Origin: Spirochaetales bacterium
GTDB lineage: Bacteria; Spirochaetota; Spirochaetia; Treponematales; Treponemataceae
Assembly: GCA_029098225.1 (NCBI GenBank)
Contig: JAQXNX010000010.1
Location: 1-64,000, forward strand
Reading direction: 5' to 3'
Length of the DNA: 64,000 nucleotides
Below are positions 40,706-50,680 of this stretch, piece by piece. The translations under genes and the position numbers were made by a program. The notes under the pieces were generated by a model. It was not told the origin of the DNA. It saw only the letters and a list, made by a program, of their open reading frames with translations, and ran no database searches. Numbering within the stretch: position 1 is the first letter of the stretch; each line of letters starts with the position of its first letter.

Positions 40706-42061
40706 CTAATTTTTCTTAAATCCGGCGAAGGCTTTAATCATCAGGATAATTGCGAGCAGGAGGACAACAAGGTCTGTAATCAGCTGAGCATAGAAAACGC
40801 CCTTTACTTCAAGACCTGCGACGTGCGGCAAAATCACAACCAGCGGCAGGAAGAGAACTAACTGTCTTGCAAGAGCCAATACCGAAGCACCACCTGCCTT
40901 ACCAATTGCCTGGAAGAATGTGATCGAAAGAATCAGAACACCGTAGCAGATGTAGGCACCAAAAATTACACGGAGCATTGGAGCACCGGTCTGAACGATG
41001 GCTGCATCTGTAATGAACATGGAAAGCATCTTCACTGGGAAGCACATAATCGGAACGTAGAAGAGAAGAGCCACTACGGTTGCAGAAATCATAAAGGTGC
41101 GGGTGAAGGCACCAACGCGGTCAAAACGCTTTGCTCCGTAGTTTGTACCGATTGCCGGCTGGAAGCCCTGGCTGATTCCCCAGAGAGGAATAAAGGCAAA
41201 GGCCTGAAGGCTGAGGGCTGCACCTAAAATTGTCTGCCATTCGCTGCCGCCCCATTTTGCTGCTGTGTTGTAAAGGATTGTCTGCTGAACCATAGACATT
41301 ACCTGCATAAGCATTGCAGAAACACCGACTCCAAGAACAGGCTTTACAAGTTTTCCTTCAAAACGGATTTTATGGATGCGGACTGTATCACTCTTCTTAA
41401 TGAAATAGAAGAAAGACATGCACATCAAAACAAATTGCGAAATGATTGTTGCAGAAGCTGCTCCAAGAACTCCATTTTCTGCGCCGAGTACTTTGATAAG
41501 AATCGGATCGAGAATGATGTTGAGGATGGCGCTAGTTGCCATAATAATCATTGCTTTTTTGAGTTTGCCTTCGCCGCGCATAATCATGTTTGTTGACTGA
41601 CCAAGGTTTACAAAAAGTGAACCGCAGAAAACGACTCTCAGATAGCGGATTGCCTGCTCAAGAACTTCGCCTTCTGCTCCGGCAAGTGTCAAAAGCTGGC
41701 GGGTAAAAATCAAACCGACTACAATTACGATCGTAGAAAGAAGAGTTACAAATGAAATAAGATTTCCCATTATGCGGTCAACGGTATCTTTGTCTCGTTC
41801 ACCGATTGCTCGCGAAAGAACCGAAGCAGAGCCCTGCCCTATCAAAGTTGCAATTCCACTGTTTATGAGAGTAAAAGGATATGAAACCTTTACCGCTGTC
41901 ATTGCAACAGGGCCAACCATCTGGCCTACAAAAACGGCATCCATAAAATTATAGAGCCCTATAACAACCATACCGAGCACAGCCGGTATACTCAGAGTGA
42001 GCATTGTCTTAAAGACATTTCCGCTGACTAACATTTCGCGGGTGTCCTGCTTATCACTCAT
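40706..42061 (-). CDS. MATE-family multidrug efflux transporter
   Basis: A 451-aa protein with 12 membrane segments and MATE landmarks: MLTLSIPAVLGMVVIGLYNF, then MDAVFVGQMVGP near residue 40 and PVKMLSMFITDAAIV in the second half. MATE pumps export cationic drugs or chelates using Na+ or H+. Regulated by a metal box at 42092. AGGTTATT ribosome site (CTGGAGG) before the ATG. Confidence 0.92.
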   Translation of the reverse strand: MSDKQDTREMLVSGNVFKTMLTLSIPAVLGMVVIGLYNFMDAVFVGQMVGPVAMTAVKVSYPFTLINSGIATLIGQGSASVLSRAIGERDKDTVDRIMGNLISFVTLLSTIVIVVGLIFTRQLLTLAGAEGEVLEQAIRYLRVVFCGSLFVNLGQSTNMIMRGEGKLKKAMIIMATSAILNIILDPILIKVLGAENGVLGAASATIISQFVLMCMSFFYFIKKSDTVRIHKIRFEGKLVKPVLGVGVSAMLMQVMSMVQQTILYNTAAKWGGSEWQTILGAALSLQAFAFIPLWGISQGFQPAIGTNYGAKRFDRVGAFTRTFMISATVVALLFYVPIMCFPVKMLSMFITDAAIVQTGAPMLRVIFGAYICYGVLILSITFFQAIGKAGGASVLALARQLVLFLPLVVILPHVAGLEVKGVFYAQLITDLVVLLLAIILMIKAFAGFKKN

Positions 42062-42091
42062 AATAACCTCCAGTAACGTTTTGTTTTTAAT

Positions 42092-42107
42092 GTTAGTTAT
42101 TACTAAC
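42092..42107 (-). promoter_or_regulatory. Metal box GTTAGT-N4-ACTAAC, MATE gene
   Basis: Perfect palindrome 31 nt upstream of the MATE start, just after a TATTAT-like -10 on the minus strand. Confidence 0.8.
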
Positions 42108-42243
42108 GTATTTATAATACAAAAGAAGCATGGCCGTCACTACTCTAAATTGCAGAAAAGGCTCTATTCTGCAATTAACTTTTCATAGAATGTTGACCTG
42201 ACAGCAGATTTTTGCGATAATTCAAAATATTTTCAAATCACTT

Positions 42244-42362
42244 CCATGGGGGAGTAGCGGGCGTTTCTGGGATTCCAGATGCGTTACAAGTCAACATACT
42301 GGAATCTGAATTTGCCGATAGGCACTTCGATCCTGGCTTGTGTTAAATTGCGAGACTCATGA
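42244..42362 (+). ncRNA. yybP-ykoY manganese riboswitch
   Basis: The leader of mntP contains GGGGGAGTAGCGGGCGTTTC, GTCAACATACTGGAATC and GCGAGACTCATG in this order. GGGGAGTAGC, GTCAACATACT and GCGAGAC are the conserved elements of the yybP-ykoY motif, which senses Mn2+ and turns on manganese exporters such as mntP. The alternative stem near the start codon would block translation without metal. Confidence 0.85.
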
Positions 42363-42377
42363 TTAAGGACTCTTACT

Positions 42378-42971
42378 ATGGAATGGAATCTTATCTTTTT
42401 TGTAAACAGCGTTCTGCTTGGCGTAGGACTGGCTATGGACGCTTTCTCAGTTTCAATCGCAAATGCCTTAAGTGAATCCACAATGAAAAAAAGCCGCATG
42501 TGTTTTATTGCCGGCGTTTATGCATTTTTTCAGTTTTCCATGCCTATGATTGGCTGGATTTGCGTTCACACGATTGTTGAATATTTTGAAAGGTTTGATG
42601 ATTTTATACCTTGGATTGCGCTGGCTCTGCTCTTGTGGATTGGCGGCAAAATGATTTGGGAAGCGGTGCAGGGGGAAGAAGACGAAGCAGCAGATGTTGC
42701 CGCAAAGCTGACTTTCGCTACCCTGATGATTCAGGGAGTTGCAACTTCGATTGACGCACTTTCTGTCGGCTTTACAATTGCAGATTACGGATTGCTTATG
42801 GCGCTGGTTGCCTCACTGCTTATCGCCGGCGTGACTTTTGCAATCTGTATGACAGGGTTACTGATTGGCAAAAAAGCCGGCGACAAACTCGGCGCAAAAG
42901 CAACACTGGCGGGCGGACTCATCCTTGTAGGAATCGGCATCGAGATTTTTGTGAAGGGGCTTTTCTTTTAA
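42378..42971 (+). CDS. mntP: Manganese efflux pump MntP
   Basis: A 197-aa, six-helix protein of the MntP (DUF204) family: LLGVGLAMDAFSVSIANAL in the first helix and IQGVATSIDALSVGFTIADY in the fourth, the duplicated AMDAFSVS/SIDALSVG motifs. It exports Mn2+. The yybP-ykoY element upstream provides Mn2+ control. Here it lies in the metal island, opposite in direction of the uptake genes. Confidence 0.95.
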   Translation: MEWNLIFFVNSVLLGVGLAMDAFSVSIANALSESTMKKSRMCFIAGVYAFFQFSMPMIGWICVHTIVEYFERFDDFIPWIALALLLWIGGKMIWEAVQGEEDEAADVAAKLTFATLMIQGVATSIDALSVGFTIADYGLLMALVASLLIAGVTFAICMTGLLIGKKAGDKLGAKATLAGGLILVGIGIEIFVKGLFF

Positions 42972-42994
42972 GTTTTACGTTATCAAAGAATCTG

Positions 42995-43795
42995 CTATCC
43001 GAAAATTTCTTCTGCTTTTAGGGCTGTCTGTTTGCGCTTCTCAAGAGTTTTTTCAAAAAGTTCTCTGGCAATTGTGGGAAACTTTTCGTAAACAACTTTA
43101 GTTCCTTCTTCAGTAATGCCGCCCTTTGTCGCAACTCTGGTAACCACATCATTAAAGGACATCTTTTTTGTAAGCATTAATTCGCCGGTTGAGCAAAGAG
43201 TATTTAAAACCATTGAAACAATCTGCTCTTCAGGAATTGATGTATGCTCGCAGGCTGCAGAACAAAGAACATCAAAAATAGAAGCAATAAAGCCCGGCAT
43301 ACAGGAAACAAGTTCTGAGCCCATTCCCATTTCATTTTCAGGAAGAAGAATCACATCTCCCATGCACTTGAAAAGAGACTCGAGATTTATTTTATCATCC
43401 TCACTGGTCTTTTCATTAAAGCAGACCAGTGTCTGAGATCTTTCAATTTCCGCAGTGAGGCTTGGAATGACTTTTGCCATTTTATGATTTATGATTTTCT
43501 CCATAGATGCAAAAGACACACTTCCATTTAAAGAGACAATCAAAGTGTCAGCTCTTACAGATTCAGAAATTTCAGAAAGCACAAGTTTGATATCAAAGGG
43601 ACGTACACACATAATGATAATATCAGTCTTAGATGCCAGATCAGAATTGCTTGAGCAGATATAAATTTCAGGAGGCAGACTTTTCAGTTTTTCAATAGTT
43701 CTGTTATAAACATAAAGTCTGTTATCCTTGTTTCTCGATAATTTTTCAACAAGCATGCTCCCCATGCTGCCATAGCCGATAATTCCAATGTTCAT
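42995..43795 (-). CDS. Pyrroline-5-carboxylate reductase-like dehydrogenase
   Basis: A 266-aa ProC-like protein. NAD(P) motif MNIGIIGYGSMGSMLVEK and the P5CR signature TRVATKGGITEEGTKVV. Length and domain order fit pyrroline-5-carboxylate reductase (proline synthesis) or the ComER-like paralogues, which differ in substrate. It follows the racemase gene on the same strand (12 nt). Confidence 0.82.
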   Translation of the reverse strand: MNIGIIGYGSMGSMLVEKLSRNKDNRLYVYNRTIEKLKSLPPEIYICSSNSDLASKTDIIIMCVRPFDIKLVLSEISESVRADTLIVSLNGSVSFASMEKIINHKMAKVIPSLTAEIERSQTLVCFNEKTSEDDKINLESLFKCMGDVILLPENEMGMGSELVSCMPGFIASIFDVLCSAACEHTSIPEEQIVSMVLNTLCSTGELMLTKKMSFNDVVTRVATKGGITEEGTKVVYEKFPTIARELFEKTLEKRKQTALKAEEIFG

Positions 43796-43807
43796 TTCTT
43801 TTCCTTT

Positions 43808-44503
43808 TTACACAGCAAGCTCTATGAGTTTTTTGATATGGATTTCCACTGCATCAAGGCAAGGAAGTGGGCAGTTATTCTGATTCAAAAGCAGTGGTAA
43901 TTCCGTGCAGCCAAGAATAATCCCTTCGATACCGTTGCGTTCTTTCATCTTATTGATTATCTGGACAAACTCGACAAGTGTAGATTCTTTTACGATTCCT
44001 TTTTCGAGTTCTTCGAAAATTCGTTTTGCAATAAGCTCGCGTTCAGACTTCTCCGGAACGAAAACCTCTACACCGGCTTCAAGCAAATCCTTTTTCATAT
44101 AGTCTTCTTCCATTGTAAAAATGGTTCCAAGAAGGCCTATTTTTTTGATGCCACGCTTTACAGTTTCTTCAGCGACAGTCTTTGGGATACTAACTAACGA
44201 TAGTTTGCTTTTCGATTTTTTCATAATTTCATCAAAAACAATATGCATTGTCACAGCGGTGAGAGAAATAACCTCGCAGCCGGAAGCTTCCAGACATTTT
44301 ACCTTTTCTGCAAGATAATCAGACAGTGCATCATAATCTTTATTACAAACATATTCCCAGGCACGGCGAAAGTTTACGCTCTCAATCGCGATATCAGGCA
44401 TTGCCTTTTCGCCTGTCAAATTGTCTATCCGGGAATTGAGTTCTTTATAATACATTAAAGTTGATTCTGGTCCTGTACCACCAACGAGTCCGATTTTTTT
44501 CAT
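43808..44503 (-). CDS. Aspartate/glutamate racemase family protein
   Basis: A 231-aa racemase. KKIGLVGGTGPESTLMYYKE at the N terminus and IILGCTELPLLL near the C terminus (catalytic Cys). The first catalytic position reads LTAVTMH, with Thr in place of Cys, like the YgeA-type broad L-amino-acid racemases. Part of a run with the ProC-like gene and two upstream genes. Confidence 0.88.
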   Translation of the reverse strand: MKKIGLVGGTGPESTLMYYKELNSRIDNLTGEKAMPDIAIESVNFRRAWEYVCNKDYDALSDYLAEKVKCLEASGCEVISLTAVTMHIVFDEIMKKSKSKLSLVSIPKTVAEETVKRGIKKIGLLGTIFTMEEDYMKKDLLEAGVEVFVPEKSERELIAKRIFEELEKGIVKESTLVEFVQIINKMKERNGIEGIILGCTELPLLLNQNNCPLPCLDAVEIHIKKLIELAV

Positions 44504-44527
44504 TTTTAAATCCTCCAGATTTTATAA

Positions 44528-45319
44528 CTATTTCTTCTGCAAAACTGTGATTGCGCCATAGTGAAGAATATCAAACTTTTCGGGTGCGATTTCATCCATG
44601 AGAGCGCGGTGTTCTGCATCCCAGCGTGCGAGCTCTTCCGGATTAAGTGAAGCGCCGATTCCACGACTTGCCCTTACTCGGCCATGCCAGCTTTCTTTAG
44701 TAAAGGGAACTTTAAGATCATATTCTTCGTGGTCGATTTTATCAAAATATTTATAGGCAATATCCGGCACCCAGTTTTCATGACGCTTTCCTCCGCAGCC
44801 AGACCATTTTGGGCTGTACTTCAAAATCATCTCTTCACTCTTGCCGGCAATTTTATCTTCAAAAGGAAGCCAGGCCATATACAAGATTACAAGCTTGCCC
44901 TGAGGCTTAAGTAAATCAGCTAAAACCGGCATAACCTTTTCGTGGTCAAAATACCAGAAGCACTGGCAGGCTGTAATTACATCAAAGCTCTCTTTCGGAA
45001 AATCGAGCTGCTCAGTCGCGGCGGTAATGAAATCAATTTTCATACCGGCATCAGTTGCCAAGATTTTTGCCTGCTCAATCTGCTCTGGAGAAATATCGGT
45101 TCCGGTCCACTGAGCGCCGTATTTATACATATTGCGCGGCACAACACCGGTTCCTGTTCCAAGGTCCAGAACCTTCTGCCCCTTTATACAGAGTCCGCGG
45201 TCTACAATTTTCTTATAAAATTCTTCAGGATAAATATCGCGAAACTTTGCATATTCCTTTGAGGTCTTTCCCCAGTCAAAGGCTTTTCCGTCATCAATTC
45301 GTTTGTCTCTGATTTCCAT
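44528..45319 (-). CDS. SAM-dependent methyltransferase
   Basis: A 263-aa class I methyltransferase. SAM motif I is QKVLDLGTGTGVVP near residues 48-60, motif II WTGTDISPEQIEQA, motif IV FDVITACQCFWYF. Small-molecule methylation is likely; the substrate is not evident. It is followed by the racemase gene on the same strand. Confidence 0.9.
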   Translation of the reverse strand: MEIRDKRIDDGKAFDWGKTSKEYAKFRDIYPEEFYKKIVDRGLCIKGQKVLDLGTGTGVVPRNMYKYGAQWTGTDISPEQIEQAKILATDAGMKIDFITAATEQLDFPKESFDVITACQCFWYFDHEKVMPVLADLLKPQGKLVILYMAWLPFEDKIAGKSEEMILKYSPKWSGCGGKRHENWVPDIAYKYFDKIDHEEYDLKVPFTKESWHGRVRASRGIGASLNPEELARWDAEHRALMDEIAPEKFDILHYGAITVLQKK

Positions 45320-45331
45320 ATTCTTCTCCCT

Positions 45332-45955
45332 TTACTGCTTAACAGGCTTGCCGTGTCCAAAATAAAGTGTACGTGGGCCGAGCCCTTTTATTTTGTCATA
45401 GCTTTTTTTGATATCCTCAAGATTATAGTACAAGTGGCCCATTCCAGGAAATACCCAGTTATCCAGAGCATCTCCGACCAGCAGATGTTTTTCTTCAACA
45501 TCAACTCCAATCGAACCATTTGTGTGTCCCGGAAGTTCAACAATTATTGCATTTATTCCATACTCATTCAGACTGTCACCATCTTTTACATAAATGATGT
45601 TTGAAGGACGTTCAACTTTTGTTTCTCGCAGAACCTTAAGAGACAAACCGAGAACTAAGCGGCCGGTGAGTCCATAAGATTTGAGAGGCTGCCTGTCAAA
45701 GCTTTCAAAGAGTTCTTCATCTGCCTTATGAAAAGCAACCGGAACTCCGTAACGTTTGGAGAGTTCTGCGGCATTTTCGGCGTGGTCAAAATGAACGTGT
45801 GTCAGCACAATAAGCTTTAAGTCATATTTATCACATTCAGCAATTACCAAATCAAGACACTGACTGCTGCCGGTATCAACCAGAATAGCATTGCGGCCTT
45901 CAGAAATAAGATAACAGTTATCGGTTTTGCATTTTATTCTTGTTATGGTACTCAT
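45332..45955 (-). CDS. Metallo-beta-lactamase-fold hydrolase
   Basis: A 207-aa MBL-fold hydrolase with the metal motif VLTHVHFDHAENA (HxHxDH), a GHTNGSIGV His near residue 138 and LLVGDAL (Asp) downstream, and FGHGKPV at the end. The fold includes thioesterases and glyoxalase II-like enzymes. A perfect palindrome lies upstream. Confidence 0.9.
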   Translation of the reverse strand: MSTITRIKCKTDNCYLISEGRNAILVDTGSSQCLDLVIAECDKYDLKLIVLTHVHFDHAENAAELSKRYGVPVAFHKADEELFESFDRQPLKSYGLTGRLVLGLSLKVLRETKVERPSNIIYVKDGDSLNEYGINAIIVELPGHTNGSIGVDVEEKHLLVGDALDNWVFPGMGHLYYNLEDIKKSYDKIKGLGPRTLYFGHGKPVKQ

Positions 45956-45982
45956 AGAGTATTCTCCCTTACCTCCTTGAAT

Positions 45983-46000
45983 ATGTCACACTTGTGACAT
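45983..46000 (-). promoter_or_regulatory. Perfect palindrome ATGTCACA-CT-TGTGACAT
   Basis: An 18-bp palindrome 28 nt upstream of the MBL-fold gene. It has FNR/CRP-like TGTGA half sites in inverted order; regulator unknown. Confidence 0.6.
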
Positions 46001-46120
46001 TTATGTATTTATAATAGAATTAATAAGAAGTCAATTATTTTCAAAAAGAGACACCCTTTTACATATTTGTGTCATTTTCTAAGGAAGCCGTATGACAGAA
46101 TCAAAGCAAGGGAGAAAACT

Positions 46121-46810
46121 ATGTCAAAAATGTTCGATGTGTATCAAAACTTTTCAGACTTATATGATGAATTAGTAAATCATGAAGATTACGAAAGTAA
46201 TCTTTATAAGTTTCTGAGCAGCAAAATCCAATGGGAAAATAAAGTTGTCGGCGAATTTGGAATTGGAACCGGGCGGGTTACAAAGAACTACATAGACAAG
46301 GCACAGAAGCTTTATGCGTATGATAATTCGCAGCATATGATTGATAAGGCAAAAGAAAACTTATCAAAGTGGGCGGATAAAATAGAATATGAAGTTCTTG
46401 ATAACAGTAAAATCAATTCTATTGAAAATACATTTGACGTAATAATTGAAGGCTGGAGTTTCGGGCATCTGGTTGTTCAGGATGATGTAAATCGAAATCA
46501 GACTATTCAGTACCTTATCAGAGAAACTAAAAAACGTGCAAGGGAAATCATCTTCATTGAAACATTGGGAACGAATGTAGAACTTCCAAATCCACCTGGA
46601 GAAAAGCTTTCGCAATTTTATCATGCACTTGTTGAGGCTGGCTTTAAGGAGCACATAATTCAAACTGATTATAAATTCAGCAATTGCGAAGAAGCAGGAA
46701 ATATAATGGGCGCCTTTTTTGGTGACTCAATGAAAAATGATATCATTCAAAAACAATTAAATGTAATAAAAGAATTTACAGGAATATGGATTTATAGGGA
46801 TGCATATTAA
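46121..46810 (+). CDS. SAM-dependent methyltransferase
   Basis: A 229-aa class I methyltransferase from ATG 46121 (GGGAG ribosome site; frame open to 46067). KVVGEFGIGTGRVTKNYID is motif I, LYAYDNSQHMIDKAKE motif II and FDVIIEGWSFGHLV motif IV. Substrate unknown. The next gene starts inside its stop codon (TAATG). Confidence 0.88.
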   Translation: MSKMFDVYQNFSDLYDELVNHEDYESNLYKFLSSKIQWENKVVGEFGIGTGRVTKNYIDKAQKLYAYDNSQHMIDKAKENLSKWADKIEYEVLDNSKINSIENTFDVIIEGWSFGHLVVQDDVNRNQTIQYLIRETKKRAREIIFIETLGTNVELPNPPGEKLSQFYHALVEAGFKEHIIQTDYKFSNCEEAGNIMGAFFGDSMKNDIIQKQLNVIKEFTGIWIYRDAY

Positions 46811-46953
46811 TGAAAAAAATCAGCATCATCATTTTGTTTGCAATATTTTTCATAGGCTGTAGTTCAAATGATTATAAGCAGAATAGCATCCCGATGTCTG
46901 GAATACAACTGGCACAACAATTAAAGCGGCTTGAAAATATGGAAATGATATGA
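46810..46953 (+). CDS. Small lipoprotein (47 aa)
   Basis: Starts in the stop of the methyltransferase gene. A signal segment (MKKISIIILFAIFFIGC) with a lipobox cysteine at residue 17 is followed by SSNDYKQNSIPMSGIQLAQQ and stops. It may be an intact small lipoprotein or the N-terminal remnant of a longer one; 46954-47027 shows nothing. Confidence 0.55.
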   Translation: MKKISIIILFAIFFIGCSSNDYKQNSIPMSGIQLAQQLKRLENMEMI

Positions 46954-47027
46954 ACGGGCTAAAACTCCGAAAGTGTCAAAAAAAATATCGCCACATATCT
47001 TAAAAGAATGGCAAAGGTTCCGCTTTT

Positions 47028-47537
47028 TTAAGCAAGCTTTTTTGTAAACCAGCCCATCAGCTTTTGTGCAATGAAGATATTTACAAAAACAAGAATTGCT
47101 CCGAGTGCCATAAAGGAACCGGCAAAGAGTGCAGAATCTTCAATGCATAAAAGACACTTGCAGATAATCAGGGTGTTTACAGGAAGACAAATCAGACTTG
47201 TGATGCAGGCCGGAATGTAGCGGCGGTAAATGCTTACCTGAATCAGATGAATGAAAAAGTGAAAATCGCAGCCAAGGAAAGCTCCCAGCCAGATGTACCA
47301 GAGAAAATTGCGGTCTATAAAATAGGCAAGTGTTGAAATTGCGATGCACAAAATGAGTTCTTCGTATACGGCAAGTGCAAAGCCTTCTGTGGAAAAGTTT
47401 TTGTAGCGGCGGAGGATAAAAGGAAAACGCTGCTGGAGTTCTGCGGTGTTCTGTCGCAAAAAGTATTTAAAGCCGATTATTTCTTCCATGTCATGAAACA
47501 TAAAAATAATTGGAAAAAGCCAGACGTATTCTTTCAT
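47028..47537 (-). CDS. HXXEE-domain membrane protein
   Basis: A 169-aa protein from ATG 47537 (ribosome site GGAGG; frame open to 47564). Five or so membrane helices; IFMFHDMEEIIGFKYF carries the H-x-x-E-E motif, and FFIHLIQV lies in the middle. Family of unknown function, perhaps zinc-dependent. It belongs to the metal-box regulon. Confidence 0.85.
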   Translation of the reverse strand: MKEYVWLFPIIFMFHDMEEIIGFKYFLRQNTAELQQRFPFILRRYKNFSTEGFALAVYEELILCIAISTLAYFIDRNFLWYIWLGAFLGCDFHFFIHLIQVSIYRRYIPACITSLICLPVNTLIICKCLLCIEDSALFAGSFMALGAILVFVNIFIAQKLMGWFTKKLA

Positions 47538-47623
47538 AAGACCTCCATGTAAGCGACTTAACATGCTGAACTGTCATTCGTAAACGACTTGTCATGCTGA
47601 ACTTGTTTCAGCATCTGTTTTGT

Positions 47624-47659
47624 ATTATATCCTCTTTATATTGGTTAGTCAAAACTAAC
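47624..47659 (-). promoter_or_regulatory. HXXEE gene promoter with metal box
   Basis: Minus strand TTGACT (47647-47652), 17-bp spacer, TATAAT (47624-47629). The perfect box (47644-47659) covers the -35 element. Confidence 0.85.
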
Positions 47660-47680
47660 GTCTTTTTTTTTGAGATTCAC

Positions 47681-47887
47681 ACGGATAAAATACAGTAAGT
47701 GATGGATTTTATCCGTAGAATTTTTGGTTTATATTCGTTTTTATGTCAGAATCCGGCTTTATTTACGGATAAATTACACTCAAACTATGTTTTTATCCGT
47801 ATTTATTAATTATACAGCAGGGGATTTTAGTGAAAATCTCTTGTTGAATACGGATAAAATTCTGTGGGTAGTAGTATTTATCCGTAT
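47681..47887. repeat. Array of three hairpins with stem ACGGATAAA/TTTATCCGT
   Basis: Hairpins at 47681-47716 (11-bp stem, 14-nt loop), 47764-47801 (10-bp, 18-nt loop) and 47848-47887 (11-bp, 18-nt loop). All stems share ACGGATAAA/TTTATCCGT; loops are unrelated. Same plan as the array at 40183 with a different stem. No ORF covers it, and 47888-48076 shows nothing else. Confidence 0.85.
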
Positions 47888-48076
47888 AAATCCAGGTTTT
47901 CTCGAATAAATACGTCGAGTCTAGATATTCATACTTAAAGCCCTGTCCTTCTTTCAAAAATCTCTGAAAGCGACACCAACCGTGTTGTAAAAATCCATTC
48001 AAAAGGCGCAATCAAAGCTTTTCAAAAAACAATGGAAATATCTTAAAGGATAAAAGCAGTTTGCGGCGTTATAATT

Positions 48077-48136
48077 GTTAGTGGTTGCTAACATAATAAG
48101 AAAATGATATTATTAAACATATTAGTTTTTACTAAC
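48077..48136 (+). promoter_or_regulatory. Enolase promoter with two metal boxes
   Basis: TTGCTA (48085-48090), a 17-bp spacer, and TATTAT (48108-48113, with extended TGA). Box 1 (GTTAGT-N4-GCTAAC, 48077-48092) covers the -35; box 2 (ATTAGT-N4-ACTAAC, 48121-48136) covers the start. Each has one mismatch. Confidence 0.8.
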
Positions 48137-48154
48137 TTATATTCTGTAAAATGA

Positions 48155-49483
<1,329 letters not shown>

Positions 49484-49516
49484 AACACCCTAAAGATTTT
49501 TAAGTCCTATTATATT

Positions 49517-49554
49517 ATCCGCCCGGTTTCGTTGAAGTCTGGCGGATTTTTTTT
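49517..49554 (+). terminator. Enolase terminator
   Basis: ATCCGCC/GGCGGAT stem with a 17-nt loop and eight T. Confidence 0.85.
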
Positions 49555-50122
49555 AGGCAACTGTTTTTAAAGTCTGATATTTTGTAATTATCTGATTGAT
49601 GGAAAAACCTTCATCATACCATTTCTGGCATAATCTGCTGCATTCGGTAAATTTACAGTGACAATCTCTGGCATTTTCTACATCAGAATAAGATTTCCAG
49701 TAGCCGCAATATTTACAGTCGTGGCCCTGGTGATTTTCAAACTCAATCACATCTTCTACCGGATATCCTAGAATCACCCCTACTTCATGAGGAAATCCAG
49801 AATTATTTTTCATACGGAAAAGCAATTCCTCAACAAAATCAAAAACACTGCTTGTATGATATCCTTTTTCAACTAAGTAAGACTGAACAAAGATATCAGC
49901 TAAAATCTTTCTAATCCAGCAGACATTCAGAACAAGAATTGCAGTAGAAGTTTCTGATATTTGCGCAGAAAAAGCCATAAAGCCATAACTAAAAAAAGTT
50001 TTTTTCCAGGCATCAAAATCCTTCTTTGAAAAAATTTCATTTTTAACAAAAAACATATTTCCGGGTTTGATATTACAAAAAGTTGGCGAACTTGAACGTA
50101 TGATTATCTGATCAAAACTCAT
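49553..50122 (-). CDS. DUF3793 family protein
   Basis: A 189-aa protein from ATG 50122, with GAGGAT upstream (frame open to 50140). The DUF3793 signature HEVGVILGYPVEDVIEF, the Cys motif HDCKYCGYWKSYSD and RLCQKWYDEGFSINQI are clear. Function unknown; family members sit next to flavodoxin in anaerobes, as here, and carry a likely metal- or haem-binding Cys site. Confidence 0.88.
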   Translation of the reverse strand: MSFDQIIIRSSSPTFCNIKPGNMFFVKNEIFSKKDFDAWKKTFFSYGFMAFSAQISETSTAILVLNVCWIRKILADIFVQSYLVEKGYHTSSVFDFVEELLFRMKNNSGFPHEVGVILGYPVEDVIEFENHQGHDCKYCGYWKSYSDVENARDCHCKFTECSRLCQKWYDEGFSINQIITKYQTLKTVA

Positions 50123-50170
50123 TTTTAAATCCTCAAACAAGAATCCCCGGTCAAGCCGTGGAATGACACT

Positions 50171-50211
50171 AAAAAAAAGCCGCCTGGCTATGACATAAAA
50201 CCAGACGGCTT
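50171..50211 (-). terminator. Terminator of the flavodoxin gene
   Basis: Stem AAGCCGTCTGG/CCAGGCGGCTT on the minus strand (one mismatch) followed by eight T. It separates flavodoxin from DUF3793, so read-through is needed to co-express them. Confidence 0.85.
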
Positions 50212-50233
50212 AATATATTTATTTTATAAGAGC

Positions 50234-50653
50234 CTATTTTATTGCAGATACAGCCCAATCTTTACACTTTTCCATATCTGCTTCTTCCGGAGTAAGATGA
50301 ACCATAAGTGGTTCTGCAGCACTTACTGCACCTGCATTTGTCAAGCGGTCATTCCAGTCACGGAGCCACTGTCCGTCACCCCAGTCATAAGAACCAAAGA
50401 TTCCAACTTTTTTGCCATTGAGGGAAGCTTCAATTCCTGTATAAAAACCTTCCATTGTGTCCTCAAGAACTTCATCACCCATTGCAGGACTTCCAAGAAG
50501 AATCACATCACAGCCTGTAACAGCTGTTTTATCTGCACTGTCAGCAGTTCCAAAAATTACCTCTGCACCAGAGGCCTTCACTGCTTCGTTTATTGTATTT
50601 GCCATTGCTTCTGTATTTCCAGTTGTACTGGCGTATATAACTGCTACCTTCAT
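50234..50653 (-). CDS. Flavodoxin
   Basis: A 139-aa short-chain flavodoxin: KVAVIYASTTGNTEAMANTI (phosphate loop), DVILLGSPAMGDEVLEDTM and GKKVGIFGSYDWGDGQWLRD. The flavin-ring Trp/Tyr positions are present. It replaces ferredoxin as an electron carrier in iron shortage. It has one of the divergent metal boxes. Confidence 0.93.
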   Translation of the reverse strand: MKVAVIYASTTGNTEAMANTINEAVKASGAEVIFGTADSADKTAVTGCDVILLGSPAMGDEVLEDTMEGFYTGIEASLNGKKVGIFGSYDWGDGQWLRDWNDRLTNAGAVSAAEPLMVHLTPEEADMEKCKDWAVSAIK

Positions 50654-50680
50654 TGACGCACCTCTTTTATTAATCTATTT

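Noticed and set aside
47793-48011. 72-aa minus-strand ORF in the hairpin region
   Set aside because: It crosses the ATCCGT hairpin array, has no ribosome site and no family match.
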